From the NCBI GenBank assembly GCA_002104905.1, contig MCFE01000408.1, positions 16,008-80,007 on the forward strand: a stretch of 64,000 nucleotides of DNA, in the 5' to 3' direction. This DNA comes from Basidiobolus meristosporus CBS 931.73 (lineage: Eukaryota > Basidiobolomycota > Basidiobolomycetes > Basidiobolales > Basidiobolaceae). Shown here piece by piece: positions 23,125 through 33,091 of this stretch; position 1 is the first letter of the stretch, and every line of letters starts with the position of its first letter. The translations under genes and the position numbers were made by a program. Under the pieces are notes generated by a model. The model was given only the letters and a program-made list of their open reading frames with translations. It did not search any database and was not told the DNA's origin.

Positions 23125-23667
23125 TCAGAATATTGCAACAAAATCTTCAGTTCTGGACTCTATGGCTGAAACAAGGCCCTGAAACTTGTCTAACAAGCTA
23201 TTCAGGATGGTAACTATCACACCCTCATCAGTAGTTGGTATGCCCATAGATTCCATCTCATCCACCAGCAGGGTAATTCTGTTAACCAGATTTCTCATTT
23301 CTTCTCCTGGCAGCATCTTTGTGGAACGGAATTTTTGTCCAAGATTCATTTTCTTAGCAGCTGAACATGGCAGGTAGGTGTCTTCAAATGCCTTCCAGGC
23401 ATTATTTGCTGTTTTTGCTCCTGAGCATTGAATAAGCAATTTGTCTTCAACATTGAGGGAAATGAAGCTGAAAGCACTTTGTTCTTCCTTCTGGTTCTTT
23501 GAAACTTCCTCTTCTACAGTTTTAAGAGGGAATTCTTCTCCCATGACAACATGGCAAATGTCTCTTTCTGGCTGCTGCATCTTTTTCTTCACCTTCCACA
23601 CTTGATAGTTAGATCCATGAAACTTTTCAGCAGAGGGGAAAATTCCAGTAATACAAGTGGTAGACAT
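23125..23667 (-). CDS. Copia D gag-like protein (fragment of polyprotein)
   Basis: The ATG at 23,667 lies 20 bases inside the primer site and opens 180 codons without a stop. The product has the Copia gag layout (UBN2/Retrotran_gag-like): a start resembling KFHGSNYQVWK, then helices with ANNAWKAFEDTY and LVDEMESMGIPTTDEG. It ends at 23,125, close to the junction with Copia C. The frame is open upstream to 23,826 through the LTR, but the ATG after the primer site is the usual gag start. It lacks the zinc knuckle and all enzymes. Confidence 0.7.
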   Translation of the reverse strand: MSTTCITGIFPSAEKFHGSNYQVWKVKKKMQQPERDICHVVMGEEFPLKTVEEEVSKNQKEEQSAFSFISLNVEDKLLIQCSGAKTANNAWKAFEDTYLPCSAAKKMNLGQKFRSTKMLPGEEMRNLVNRITLLVDEMESMGIPTTDEGVIVTILNSLLDKFQGLVSAIESRTEDFVAIF

Positions 23668-23698
23668 TGCAGAGAGTGACAGCTTGGGGCTCATAACC

Positions 23699-24111
23699 TG
23701 TTGTAAGAGTCTTGGAGATACTGGAAGTGATTTGGAGAACAAGTAGATTGTTTGGTTTTCACTTAATGATATATTGAATATAAGAGTAGTATTTATACTT
23801 TTAAATGGTCTTGGCATAACAAACACTTTGAATAGATTAAAAAAGGTCCCAAGAACTTATACTTTTACATCTTCTTGGCATATCAGACACATAAAATATG
23901 CTTAGAAAGGTCCAAAGAGCATGGGTGCAAAGCTTGGGGCTGTTTGGACAGCTTATTGAATTTTCATGTTCTAGATACCTGATGTTTTGGTGAAAATAAT
24001 CCAAGTAAATCCCAACAAGAAATTTGGTTAGTATTCTCCAAGATTTGTAGGTAATGATCCAAGTGACTAAGCTAGGCAAGTATTTAGGTGGAATTATGAC
24101 TTTTTACAGCA
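23699..24111 (-). repeat. Copia D 5' LTR with internal duplication
   Basis: About 413 bp, some 66 longer than the Copia C LTR. The extra length is a diverged tandem repeat: two units each reading TATACTTTTA...CTTGGCATA...AAAGGTCC at roughly 23,790-23,850 and 23,857-23,915. The outer end reads TTTTACAGCA, a mutated form of the expected ACAACA. Confidence 0.7.
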
Positions 24112-24145
24112 GAATTTACCCATTGGTAGAAATTGGAACTGAAAT

Positions 24146-24432
24146 ATATTTATTGATGATCATACAAGATACACGTGGATCTACTTCATCGAGAGAAAGA
24201 GAGAAGCACTGTCTAAGCCTGGGGAGTTTAAAGCCATGGTGGGGGAGAAACTGGTAAGAAAATCAAGCATATATACTCAAGTAAAAGGTAAGGCTATACC
24301 TCAAAACTGTTCATTCACTTCTGCAAAATTCATGGGATAAAGCAACACTACTTCATCATACTCCCAACAGCAAAACAGAGGGTCAGAACATGCGAAGAGA
24401 TCTAATATCGATATGGCAAGATCCATGATCAA
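24146..24432 (+). pseudogene. Copia C/D family integrase fragment
   Basis: Bases match 20,368-20,650 of Copia C collinearly, with substitutions and small gaps. The fragment covers the integrase catalytic core region. It is the last transposon-derived, CpG-poor piece before the gene island. Confidence 0.75.
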
Positions 24433-24451
24433 ATGATATCTTAAGATTTTT

Positions 24452-24466
24452 TAACCCTAACCCTAA
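24452..24466. repeat. Short telomere-like motif (TAACCC)2TAA
   Basis: TAACCCTAACCCTAA is two and a half units of the common fungal telomere repeat (TTAGGG on the other strand). It falls at the sharp change from CpG-poor transposon to CpG-normal sequence. At this length chance cannot be excluded. Confidence 0.5.
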
Positions 24467-25481
24467 AATCTGGTTGAGAGTCTAGAGAAAATTGGAATAT
24501 TTCGAGCGTTTCAGTCTGACATAATTCCGTCCTAATCAAGAGTGGGGAATCAATTGGAATTCTAATCAGTATCAGTATATTAGTGCATGTAATGATTTTG
24601 GAGCACCTAACCATGAACTCAGGCGTAGCATTAATCAATGATCTTGCGCCGGTGATGGTGCATAATCGCCAACCCCACCCAAACTTCAAGGATGGAAGCA
24701 GCGTAACTAGGGCGCCACTCGCCCTCCTGCTATACCAGGCAACACTCGAAACTTCCAGCTGGGAGCCCAAGCCTACCTTCCTACTGGGCAGAGAAATGAC
24801 TGCTACAAAGGCCTGCTATGGCCAACCTCAAGAATAATGCAACAGCGCTGGAGCACATGGCAGATTCGTTATGCAGTTGCCTCGATCTGATATTTGTGGA
24901 AGTAGGTGGACTCCAGCAACAGTTGGCTATCGCTTCCTAGCTAATCGAATATATATTTAGCAGGATGCCGTGGGACGAGCCAGCAAATTCTGGCATTCAT
25001 GCTCCCCCATTCCGTACGAATCGTGATTCCGCTTGCTTGTTTCAGTATTGTCAACAAACCATCTTAGATACTGTGCTATCCAATCCACAAACATCCGATA
25101 CAGAAGGCAACCGCCACATGGCCAATCAGGTGGCCAGCAGGAGGATCCAGCGATGGATGATTTGTTTATCGTATCGACATATAAGTTCAGCGTCTATATT
25201 TACGCTGATTGATGTCATTGGTTTCATTGGTTTGGTGTAAAAGAAATCAGCATCCTGCACCTAGATAATCCAGATTTTCCGACCATCCTCACGTTCGTTT
25301 CGTTCGATAGGCATCCCACTAGCGACGTTTCGTGTTCTACGACCAGGAATATCTTCCGAGGCCCTTGAAAACCCATTTGAAATAGGCTTCAGTCAATACG
25401 AGCAGGCCCACCTAATACTGAACCACCCACCCTATACCGCCCCATTTACTTTCCGAACTTCTGAAACTTTTTTGCGAAATC
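24467..25481. other. No gene recognised; upstream region of the coiled-coil gene
   Basis: Ordinary CpG content. Open frames up to 109 codons on either strand resemble nothing known. The last few hundred bases are presumably the promoter of the gene starting at 25,482. Confidence 0.4.
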
Positions 25482-28160
25482 ATGTCTGGTACTGTTTCCC
25501 TAGGGGGCGCCCCGCCGTTAGCAGATATATATGATTCCTCCCAGCTAATACGGAAAAAGCATTCCTCCTCCTCCTTCTCCGACTCTGAAGAAGAAAACAA
25601 CCCTCCTGAGGACGAACACGTCACAGACAGCCCTTTCGACACTAAAACCTACCCTACGAAGCCAACCACACCTACCCGCGCGTTTTTAAGCTCCACTTTC
25701 TCCCACGCAAACCCCCTGTTAACCTCTCCAACCGTCAAAAAACCCACGTTGCCAACCTCGCCGCAGCATTACTCCTCTATGGTTCGCCAGCACAGTGCCA
25801 ACATCCACTCCATTTTCAATAAGCTCAACACCCTGAACGAGAAGACCAGACACGATGACAAAAGATCCTTCCTTCATTCCATTAAAGGGTTAGCCTCTTG
25901 TTAGATGTAGCGTCTGCTCCCCACCATACGGCACGCAGCTAATGAGCTCCACTCGTTTCTAGCCACATGCGCAAAAATAGCAAGGACAAGTTCTCTTCGT
26001 TGTTCGATCCATTCGAAGGAGGCCCCTTAAGTGATACTTGGTAACAGTTCAGCCTCTTCTCCAGTCAGTGACCTTTTAGATTGACCTTTTCTAGGCGAGG
26101 CTCTCCGCTACAGCCTTTTTCAGCTGACGACGTTCATCGCTCCCCCATTACTTCCCCCCATAGCCCCCTGAAGAGCCCGACCCTCACATCATATCCGACC
26201 TTCAACAAACTTGCCTCGCACTCCAAGAGGAGGTAGGTGCACGTTCGGGCCAACCTTCCTCTACGCTTATTCACCATGTCTCCTTTCAGGCTCACCCATG
26301 ATAACACGGTCGAGGAGCTGGCTCGAGAGATGGAGCAGTACTACTTTCAGAACAACCAGAAGATCGAAAGCTACATCGACCAAATCGCAACGCTCGAGGT
26401 ACTGCCGGCGACCACGGGTGTTTTCGTCGCATCGACTAACCGGATCCTTTGCCCTCCCATGTAGAAACAAAAACGGGACGCAGTTCTTGAAAGCAAGCAA
26501 TGGAAAAAACAATGCATCTATGCCGAGAATAAGTTGCACAGCCAGGAGCTGGAGTTTCAAGGTACAGCGTGGGTAGGATCCACGGCGTCTTCATTTCAGG
26601 GACTAACCCAGCACGTGTAGAGGAGATGCGTAACCTGAGTGAGCAGCACCAGAACGACCTGGACATGATCAAAGGGATTCACCGGAAGAAGTGTAAGCAG
26701 TACGGGGAGATCATCAAGAAACTGATGGCCACCAACGAGGCATTTCGCGCCCAACTTCAAGAATACGGGATCGTTCCAGGTTAGAGGCCATCATCATGGA
26801 TCCCACGGCATCCAAGCACATCATTTAACGCTTTCTCACTCTTCAGTTACCGCCAACCCTGAGGCCGAGATGCTGGTAGAGACTCAAGAGTGGGCCGAGG
26901 ACCGGGAATTCATTCAGGTAAATACGGCTCCTTCGAAACGGGATTTGTACTGGGGAGCTACCGGCTAATCTGTCTTTTGTCTGCCAGCAAAAACTAGCCG
27001 CGATCGAGCAGCGGAAGTTGGCGTCGAAGTCGGAGGAAGAAATGGCGGCAAGTATTGAGGTAGCGTCATTCTCGTGTAGTCATGTTTCAGGGTGGAAATC
27101 GCTCACATGGCTGTAGTACATTACTCTCGCTCTAGGAATGGAGCTACGTCAGAATCAGGCGGCTCGATGCCAGAAGGCGCCACAAGCTGCTGCACCCCCC
27201 TTGGTGCCTGCGTCTGGACCTACCATGACATCAGCGAAGTTGAAAACGTTCGCGCGGAAAAGATCGTCCCACTTGGAGTCCCACGAAAAGCGCCCGGACA
27301 ACTATTTTAGCCTGCGGATTGGAAAAGAGCGCAGGAGGGAACTTGAGAGGGTTACCACGATCTACCACAAGACGGATCATCGTAAACTAACCGATGACTC
27401 GTTACATCTCGGGCAGTCCGTTGATGCGGACTCATTCTCCGATGATAGCGAGTCATCCGCAGATGAAGCCAGCATCCCGCTTCAATTCATCACAACCTCC
27501 CGTGGGCGATTGGACCGACGTTCGAAACGGAGCATCAATCCGCTAACCTCGACCACGCGAGCGACAGCTATCACTACGCCTGCAGTTGGCGATGAAACTG
27601 CGGAGGACCAGATGTCAGCTTTTCAGTTCAAACCAACCGAGGTGCCTTTAAAGCCATTGGGCCAGGGCTCGAGCAAAGCATCAGGTGAGAAGCCTTCCAA
27701 AATGCTCGTCCCAGCCGAGGTGGATGACACACCCCTGTGTCCAAATTCCCACACTAACCCTTCAGCGAAATCAGCTGCAAGTACTGAGGACGAGGTCGAA
27801 ATGACACCCGCTGTAGAGGAGAAACCCCTCACCACCCATGACCCTTGTATCAGAGATGCTAGCGTCTCTACACCCCTGGCCTCCAGATCAAGGACCAGCA
27901 CCAGCAGCATCGCCTCAAGTGTTTCGCCAAGCCGATCCGTATTTGCCAAGAATAGGAACCCAATCCGCTCTGCGTCTCCTTGTCAAAGAACCGCCAACAG
28001 ATTAAGCATGCTCAACTCCTCCCCTGGCAACGGGCGCCTGTCGACTACCCCGGAGCAATCGCAGCATCTACTCGCCCAGCGTAAGAAACCACTTCCAAAG
28101 ATCCCCGAAGCCAAGTCGGAGAATACACCGGACATCCAAACGGATCAAGACACTCAATGA
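25482..28160 (+). CDS. Nine-exon coiled-coil protein, about 725 aa, unknown function
   Basis: I infer exons at 25482-25888, 25981-26040, 26095-26232, 26290-26398, 26465-26561, 26600-26779, 26847-26917, 26988-27059 and 27117-28160. Joined in phase they give 726 codons including stop. Introns are GT-AG, 38-92 nt. The N-terminal ~200 residues are Ser/Pro-rich and acidic (SSSSFSDSEEENN). Residues ~200-360 form a long coiled coil (VEELAREMEQYYFQNNQKIE, QHQNDLDMIKG). The C-terminal half is basic, disordered and Ser/Thr/Pro-rich, with RKKPLPKIP near the end. This resembles cytoskeletal or spindle-pole proteins such as fungal Cut12-type proteins, but I cannot confirm a family. The first two acceptor choices and the 38-nt intron are least certain. 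Confidence 0.65.
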
Positions 28161-28637
28161 AGCGTACTCGCCCGAAACTCTACCATTCGAGCCATGGAGG
28201 CTTTCGAGTCTATCCGTCTACGTACATGAGCCTCCCGTTGTGCAAGGTGTAACTTAATAATTTTGACCCATCTATTCCATATTTGTTATTGTATCACGTG
28301 TATTTTTGTTTATCCACTACTATCGGCACAATATCCGTACTCTTTGGCTGGGGGTAGATGGCCAGCCGATGGTTTGTTTACTCTCGGGAGCGTACGAAAG
28401 TGTATAAACCCTGGATCTTGAGAAATTCATGCTTGAATATCATCTCGAATCCCCAGTTCAAGCCCTTTGAGCTGACAGATATAAAGAATCCCGGTGTATA
28501 TACATGTGTATATATATACAACCGAACATAACTCAATTTATTGATACGCAGCAGATAGATATAAACAAACTTCCCAGCATTAAATAACCCTCATCTGAAC
28601 TATTCTATGAATTCCAACAGCCCTTGGCCCAGACATT
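28161..28637. other. Convergent intergenic region
   Basis: It separates two convergent genes and should hold both 3' ends. It contains an alternating purine-pyrimidine TGTATATACATG/TATATATA stretch at about 28,495-28,522. No other gene is seen. Confidence 0.4.
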
Positions 28638-30070
28638 TCAGCCGTGTGTGCGGTTGGTTATGTGTTGGTACCAAGTGTGGTGGTGCCCAGACTCCACGCT
28701 TTCGTTTCGAACCCGAGGAAACCCTTGGCAGAACTTGTGTACCATGAACTCCAGGAGTTTCTCCCGGACCTCACACTCCAGCTCCTTCAGAGCCTCCACA
28801 TTGGTCGCACTCACTGAGCACTGGATCTGCACGTCGCTCCCGGTTATCTTCGCTACCTTGAGACTGGCCACCTGCTTGTCCCACAGTGAAGAACCCTCAA
28901 CAACCTCCAAGAATTTTTCGCGCAGCTTTGCAACGGGTACCAGATAATCCACGGAGAAGGTGACTTCCCCCACTCGATGCTCGCAGCCCCTACTCCAATT
29001 CTGAAAGGCCCCACCAATAAACCGTGAAAGCGGGATTATATGCTGACTCTTGTCCACCGCTTGCAAGACCACGTAGAACCCGCGTATCTCCACTACATCA
29101 AAACCAAATACCAGTCAGTTCCTCTCCTTCATCTCAGTCAAATGAAAACCCGAACCTATCCTGCCGAAACAGCCGTCCACCGTCACGTAGTCGAACAAAG
29201 CGAAAGGCTCGGACCAGGAGACTTGGAGACCGGCCACAAAGTTCTCCAAGGTGGTGGTGAAGCCTCTGCCGAGAGTGTTGCTGAATACCACTAGCCCCAC
29301 CAGGCCACTGATTCCCATCTCCCACGCCTTCGGGATGGTCATGATCAGCGAAAATAGGCCTAGACTTCCGACCACCAGAAGACTGAGCTTGCGAAGGGCC
29401 AGGGAATCGTGCTTCAATTTGATAGTCTTCGGCTCGGCCCGCGGGAACAGTCCAAGCACAACACTCCCCAAGAGCCAGGTGATATTCAGAATCAGTGCTA
29501 CGGAAATCAAATGTCGCAGGATCGCATACCAGTCACCCCCAATGCTGCTCAGCAATGGGAATACCAGATGGATTGCGAACAGAGGGCAGCCGAAAATCAA
29601 CGGGTAGTGGCTAGACAGCAATGGATAGAGGGGTGAGTAGCAGCCTTTCACTCGCGTGGCAAGTAACACAGGCTTACCAGGATTCAATAAATTCGGGGCT
29701 CAGGATACACTCAGGATTTTGGGCCAACTTCCTGAGCACCAGGTACACGCATAGGTAGAGCGGCACTGACACTATCACCGCGCAAAGTAGTATGATTGAC
29801 GCAATCCAAAGGTCCATTTCAACAAAGATGTGGACCTGTGCGGAAAGCCTTGGAATACTTATAGCTTTACGGGCAGGCAATTCCAAGTGGAGGCATTTGC
29901 GGGATAGAACCACGCATGTGTAGACAATGATATTCGAGACGGTGTGCCGGTCGGAGGTATAAGGTATACCGCGATTGCAGCCAGTCAAGAACCACCAGAA
30001 TTCCCGGATTAACCGGCTGTCCGTTGCGCTTTCGGAAGAAGCCTGGTGGAAGTTGGGGGATCTTGCGTCC
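28638..30070 (-). CDS. MscS-family mechanosensitive ion channel (5' end unresolved)
   Basis: Inferred minus-strand exons are 30070-29678, 29610-29156 and 29092-28638, with GT-AG introns of 67 and 63 nt (branch-like CTGAC in the second). The first listed exon starts at an AG acceptor (CCATAG), so one or more upstream exons are missing. The product has several hydrophobic segments (IILLCAVIVSVPLYLCVYLV; LISVALILNITWLLG; the SLLVVGSLGLFSLIM region). It then has the pore-lining TM3/beta-domain region of MscS channels (ENFVAGLQVSWSEPFALFDY, VTVDGCFGRIVEIRGFYVV, IIPLSRFIGGAFQNWSR) and a C-terminal alpha/beta domain. MscS proteins open under membrane tension and release solutes; in fungi they usually sit in ER or plasma membrane. 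No Ca-binding EF hand is visible. Confidence 0.8.
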
Positions 30071-30320
30071 CTATGGAAAAGAATCGGATGCGTGAACGTA
30101 CATTTCGAGGTCAGGTAACCCCAATTTTATTTGCCAAACAACTATTCTGATGGTGGTTGTGCATAATCACATCTTCCGCATACTTCAGGCACATAGTGTG
30201 CTTATGGAAGTAATCTCATCGGCATGTCCATGAACACCCTACTAATGTCATGTTCCCTCTAGTCATGAGCACATGGGATTGATCGTATGGTGTTCTTGGG
30301 AAGAGAGGAGGGCGCCCCAT

Positions 30321-31038
30321 TCACTTACATTCGATTTCATGGCAAACGTTGTGATTGGAGCCCTCTTCTGCTAGGCTTTCCACTTCCATTGCTGCTGTAG
30401 AGTTCTGCCGCCCCGATGGCACCGTTTGAGCTGCTCCCGAATTCCTGGTGATCAAGAAAACACTGAAGATCATGCCCAGACAGCCAACCCCTCGCTCCCA
30501 TGTCAGCGAACGCTTGTTCACGCCAACCAAGGCAAAATGGTCCATCAACATGGTAATGATGATCTGTGTAGGCACCACCACCGCAACGTAATTTGCAGCC
30601 CCAATCTTTGGGATGCTAACCACCTGAGAGAAAATGTATACTACACCCAACACTCCGCCAATCCAGCCCCACCATGGGGCCCCTTCGCAAAGAAGTTAGT
30701 AGGGTTGTTGCGCCCATGTTCGACTGATATCACCCACCGTGGAAAGCATCGGAGCTCAGAGCGGGGTGTGTATTGGCTCGAGTTTCAACCATAAAGTACA
30801 ATAGAAGGGGCATTAAACCGACTCCAAAGGATGTTAATGCGGCAAAAGACTTCGCCGTAAGTCTTCCCAACGCTCCGTTGCACGCTATTTGAGGGATCAT
30901 GATTTGAGAAAACAGTGGGACTCTCATGGCTCAGGCCAACCGACAAAACCAAAATGACAAACCAGCTTGAACGGCAAGACCACACCCGCTTAAAGCCAAC
31001 AGAAAGGCCAGAAAAAGGAAGTTATCCAACACGGACAT
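30321..31038 (-). CDS. YdcZ/DUF606-type drug/metabolite transporter-like protein, 194 aa
   Basis: Inferred minus-strand exons are 31038-30963, 30884-30738 and 30682-30321, total 585 bases. Introns are GT-AG, 78 and 55 nt; the second has a canonical CTAAC branch site. The ATG at 31,038 begins MSVLDNFLFLAFLLALSG, the first membrane helix. It is followed across the intron by VQAACNGALGRLT, matching the N-terminal pattern of YdcZ proteins, and later by PWWGWIGGVLGVVYIFSQVV and LTWERGVGCLGMIFSVFLIT. It is a small protein with about five membrane helices and a short polar tail (residues ~160-194). The family is mainly bacterial, with fungal members; the substrate is unknown. Confidence 0.8.
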
Positions 31039-32083
31039 CGAAGAAACCCACCTGGAGTTGGCGGACACCTGGTGGAGCTGGTAAGGTGGGAAGGGGACGT
31101 CTTCGGAAGAGCAGGTTGCAAATCCTCCATGAAAAGGGGATCAAGCACTGTCGGTTAATTATACCATTTTGGCCGACAAGTGACCTGAAATCCACCATCC
31201 GTCCGTACGCGCGGTTAAGCGTATCAAGTTTTAGTGGCCATCGAGATCGATCGCAGTTTGTGTTTCAAATATCCTTCTTGGAATCAGGATTGGACAGCGC
31301 TCGCGAGTCCATGCAACGGCTTGCCAATCCCGTGATGTAGCCTAGTTGATGTGCACTCTACCTGAAGTACGCAATGATGCAGTATTTCATTTGTAATCAT
31401 CACACATCAATTTCGAAGGTCATAGGAAGCATGGGCCCATTGCATTGGCTAGCACCACATCTATATGTATCCATGCCTAAATATCATATTAATAAAGCGA
31501 TGGGATGAGATCATTGTCCGCACCAGGCCCACTAAGCATGGACTCCTCAACCTATACGGACGAATCGAGTAGTTGCCAATCCTCAGGGAAGGTACGTATT
31601 CTGCGGACTGTCAATCCACTCTGGCAATCCGTCTATACTAAGCTAAAAATAGAATGATTCCTGCTCAGGCTCTTTGCTCCTACTGCAAGGAAGAGACATC
31701 GCCATGGAATTATTCCAGAAGCGGAGAATACAAGGGGCACCAACACCACTATGTAGCAGAGAATTCTTAAAGCAGTTTACCTCGTGTTACAACACCCATT
31801 GAGGCAATCCATAATAAGCTGTGCTAATTAAGGTATCCTACAGCCAATTGGACCAATCACCTCGCCATCAACCCTCATCCCTCATGGGAACATCAATCAT
31901 CATGGAAGCAATCAATCAAGCACAATAACGCAATTATTTATAGAAATCATTAAACGCTCCTTTATCAATTCAACATCCGGGTGCCAATTGGTCGCTTTCC
32001 AATTAATGAATTTCGCTGTGGCCTCGCCCATAAATACCAGACGTGGGTTGGCGGTTTCTAGCAATTCCTAGCTTGCATTCAAC
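31039..32083. other. No gene seen; upstream region between divergent genes
   Basis: It lies between the divergent YdcZ-like and PLC-like genes and so must hold both promoters. CCCATAAATACC at about 32,028-32,039, some 50 bases before the PLC-like ATG, may be a TATA-like element. No convincing coding frame. Confidence 0.4.
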
Positions 32084-33091
32084 ATGCGCACTTTTCACTT
32101 GTTGGTCTCCTGTGCACTCGCGGTTGGTTGTTTTTTCGGCCCCGTCACCGCTCAGTCGACCACCACCCCATCTGCTTGTAACGGTGCTGCTGCCCTTTGC
32201 AACCGCAAATATAATGAAGTTGCCTATGCAACCACCCACAACGCCTACGCTCTATCCCCCGACACGGCCGGCAACCAAAACAACCCAATTGCAAAGCAGC
32301 TTACCGATGGAATTCGTGGGCTAATGTTGGATTTGCACAAGTCGAACCAATCGAGCGCCATCCACCTTTGCCATACATCATGCCAGGTCCTTGATGCCGG
32401 GCCTTTGACCACGGCCCTTAGTGATATCAAAAGCTTCCTGGACAAAAACCGCAACGAGGTGGTGACCATCTTCTTCGAGAACGCCGACAACTTCTCTGCG
32501 AAGGAAATCACCGCTGCATTCACTCAGACTGGCCTTCAGAGCTATGCCGCCACCTTCACCAACCAGACTCTTCCCACCTTGGCCAAGATGATCCAAGACA
32601 ACAAGCGTTTGGTCGTTTTCACCGACTCAAACGCCGACCCCAAAGCCTCCCCCATCATCATGGACGAGTACAGCTACGTATGGGAAACTCCCTTTTCCGT
32701 GGGACTGAACGGCTCCTTTACTTGTTCTATCGATCGCCCCAAAGATCAACAGAAGGCCATGTATGTTCTAAACCACTTCATCTACGTCGAGCTAAACCTC
32801 CAAGGCAGCAACATTCAAATCCCCGCCGCCAACTACGCCACCACCACCAACGCCCAGTCGTTGGCCAACCATGCCAGCCAGTGCAACCAGGAACGCAACC
32901 AGATGCCGAACTTCATCGCAGTTGATTTCTATGATGTCGGGAACGTTTTCCAGGTGGTCGCCAACTTAAATCAGGTCCCCTACACCGCTCCCTCCAAGGG
33001 GACTACCGGGGACAAATCCACGGCCGCTGGTTTCGGCCCCCACTATTTTGGTCTCTCGGCCTTCGTGCTGGCCAGTGTGCTACTCTATTAA
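32084..33091 (+). CDS. Secreted PLC-like phosphodiesterase (PI-PLC X-type), probably GPI-anchored
   Basis: A single 335-aa exon from ATG 32,084. Residues 1-23 are a signal peptide (FHLLVSCALAVGCFFGPVTA). The PI-PLC X/TIM-barrel fold follows: YATTHNAYAL near residue 46 holds the first catalytic-type His, the DGIRGLMLDLH strand comes next, and HLCHTSC near residue 93 holds a second His. A Cys-rich pattern fits an extracellular protein. It ends with a hydrophobic stretch (FGLSAFVLASVLLY) after a small-residue Ser/Gly/Ala region, as in GPI signals. Related fungal proteins are annotated as PLC-like phosphodiesterases, and the substrate is not established. Codon use is C-ending and looks well expressed. 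Confidence 0.85.
   Translation: MRTFHLLVSCALAVGCFFGPVTAQSTTTPSACNGAAALCNRKYNEVAYATTHNAYALSPDTAGNQNNPIAKQLTDGIRGLMLDLHKSNQSSAIHLCHTSCQVLDAGPLTTALSDIKSFLDKNRNEVVTIFFENADNFSAKEITAAFTQTGLQSYAATFTNQTLPTLAKMIQDNKRLVVFTDSNADPKASPIIMDEYSYVWETPFSVGLNGSFTCSIDRPKDQQKAMYVLNHFIYVELNLQGSNIQIPAANYATTTNAQSLANHASQCNQERNQMPNFIAVDFYDVGNVFQVVANLNQVPYTAPSKGTTGDKSTAAGFGPHYFGLSAFVLASVLLY

Larger units (their letters stand above)
23090..24111 (-). mobile_element. Copia D: 5' LTR and gag only, same family as Copia C
   Basis: Minus-strand head of a Copia element: LTR, primer site (GGTTATGAGCC on the minus strand, adjacent to the LTR) and gag. It stops where the Copia C LTR ends, so the rest of D was lost or displaced by C. 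C and D face each other. Confidence 0.8.
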
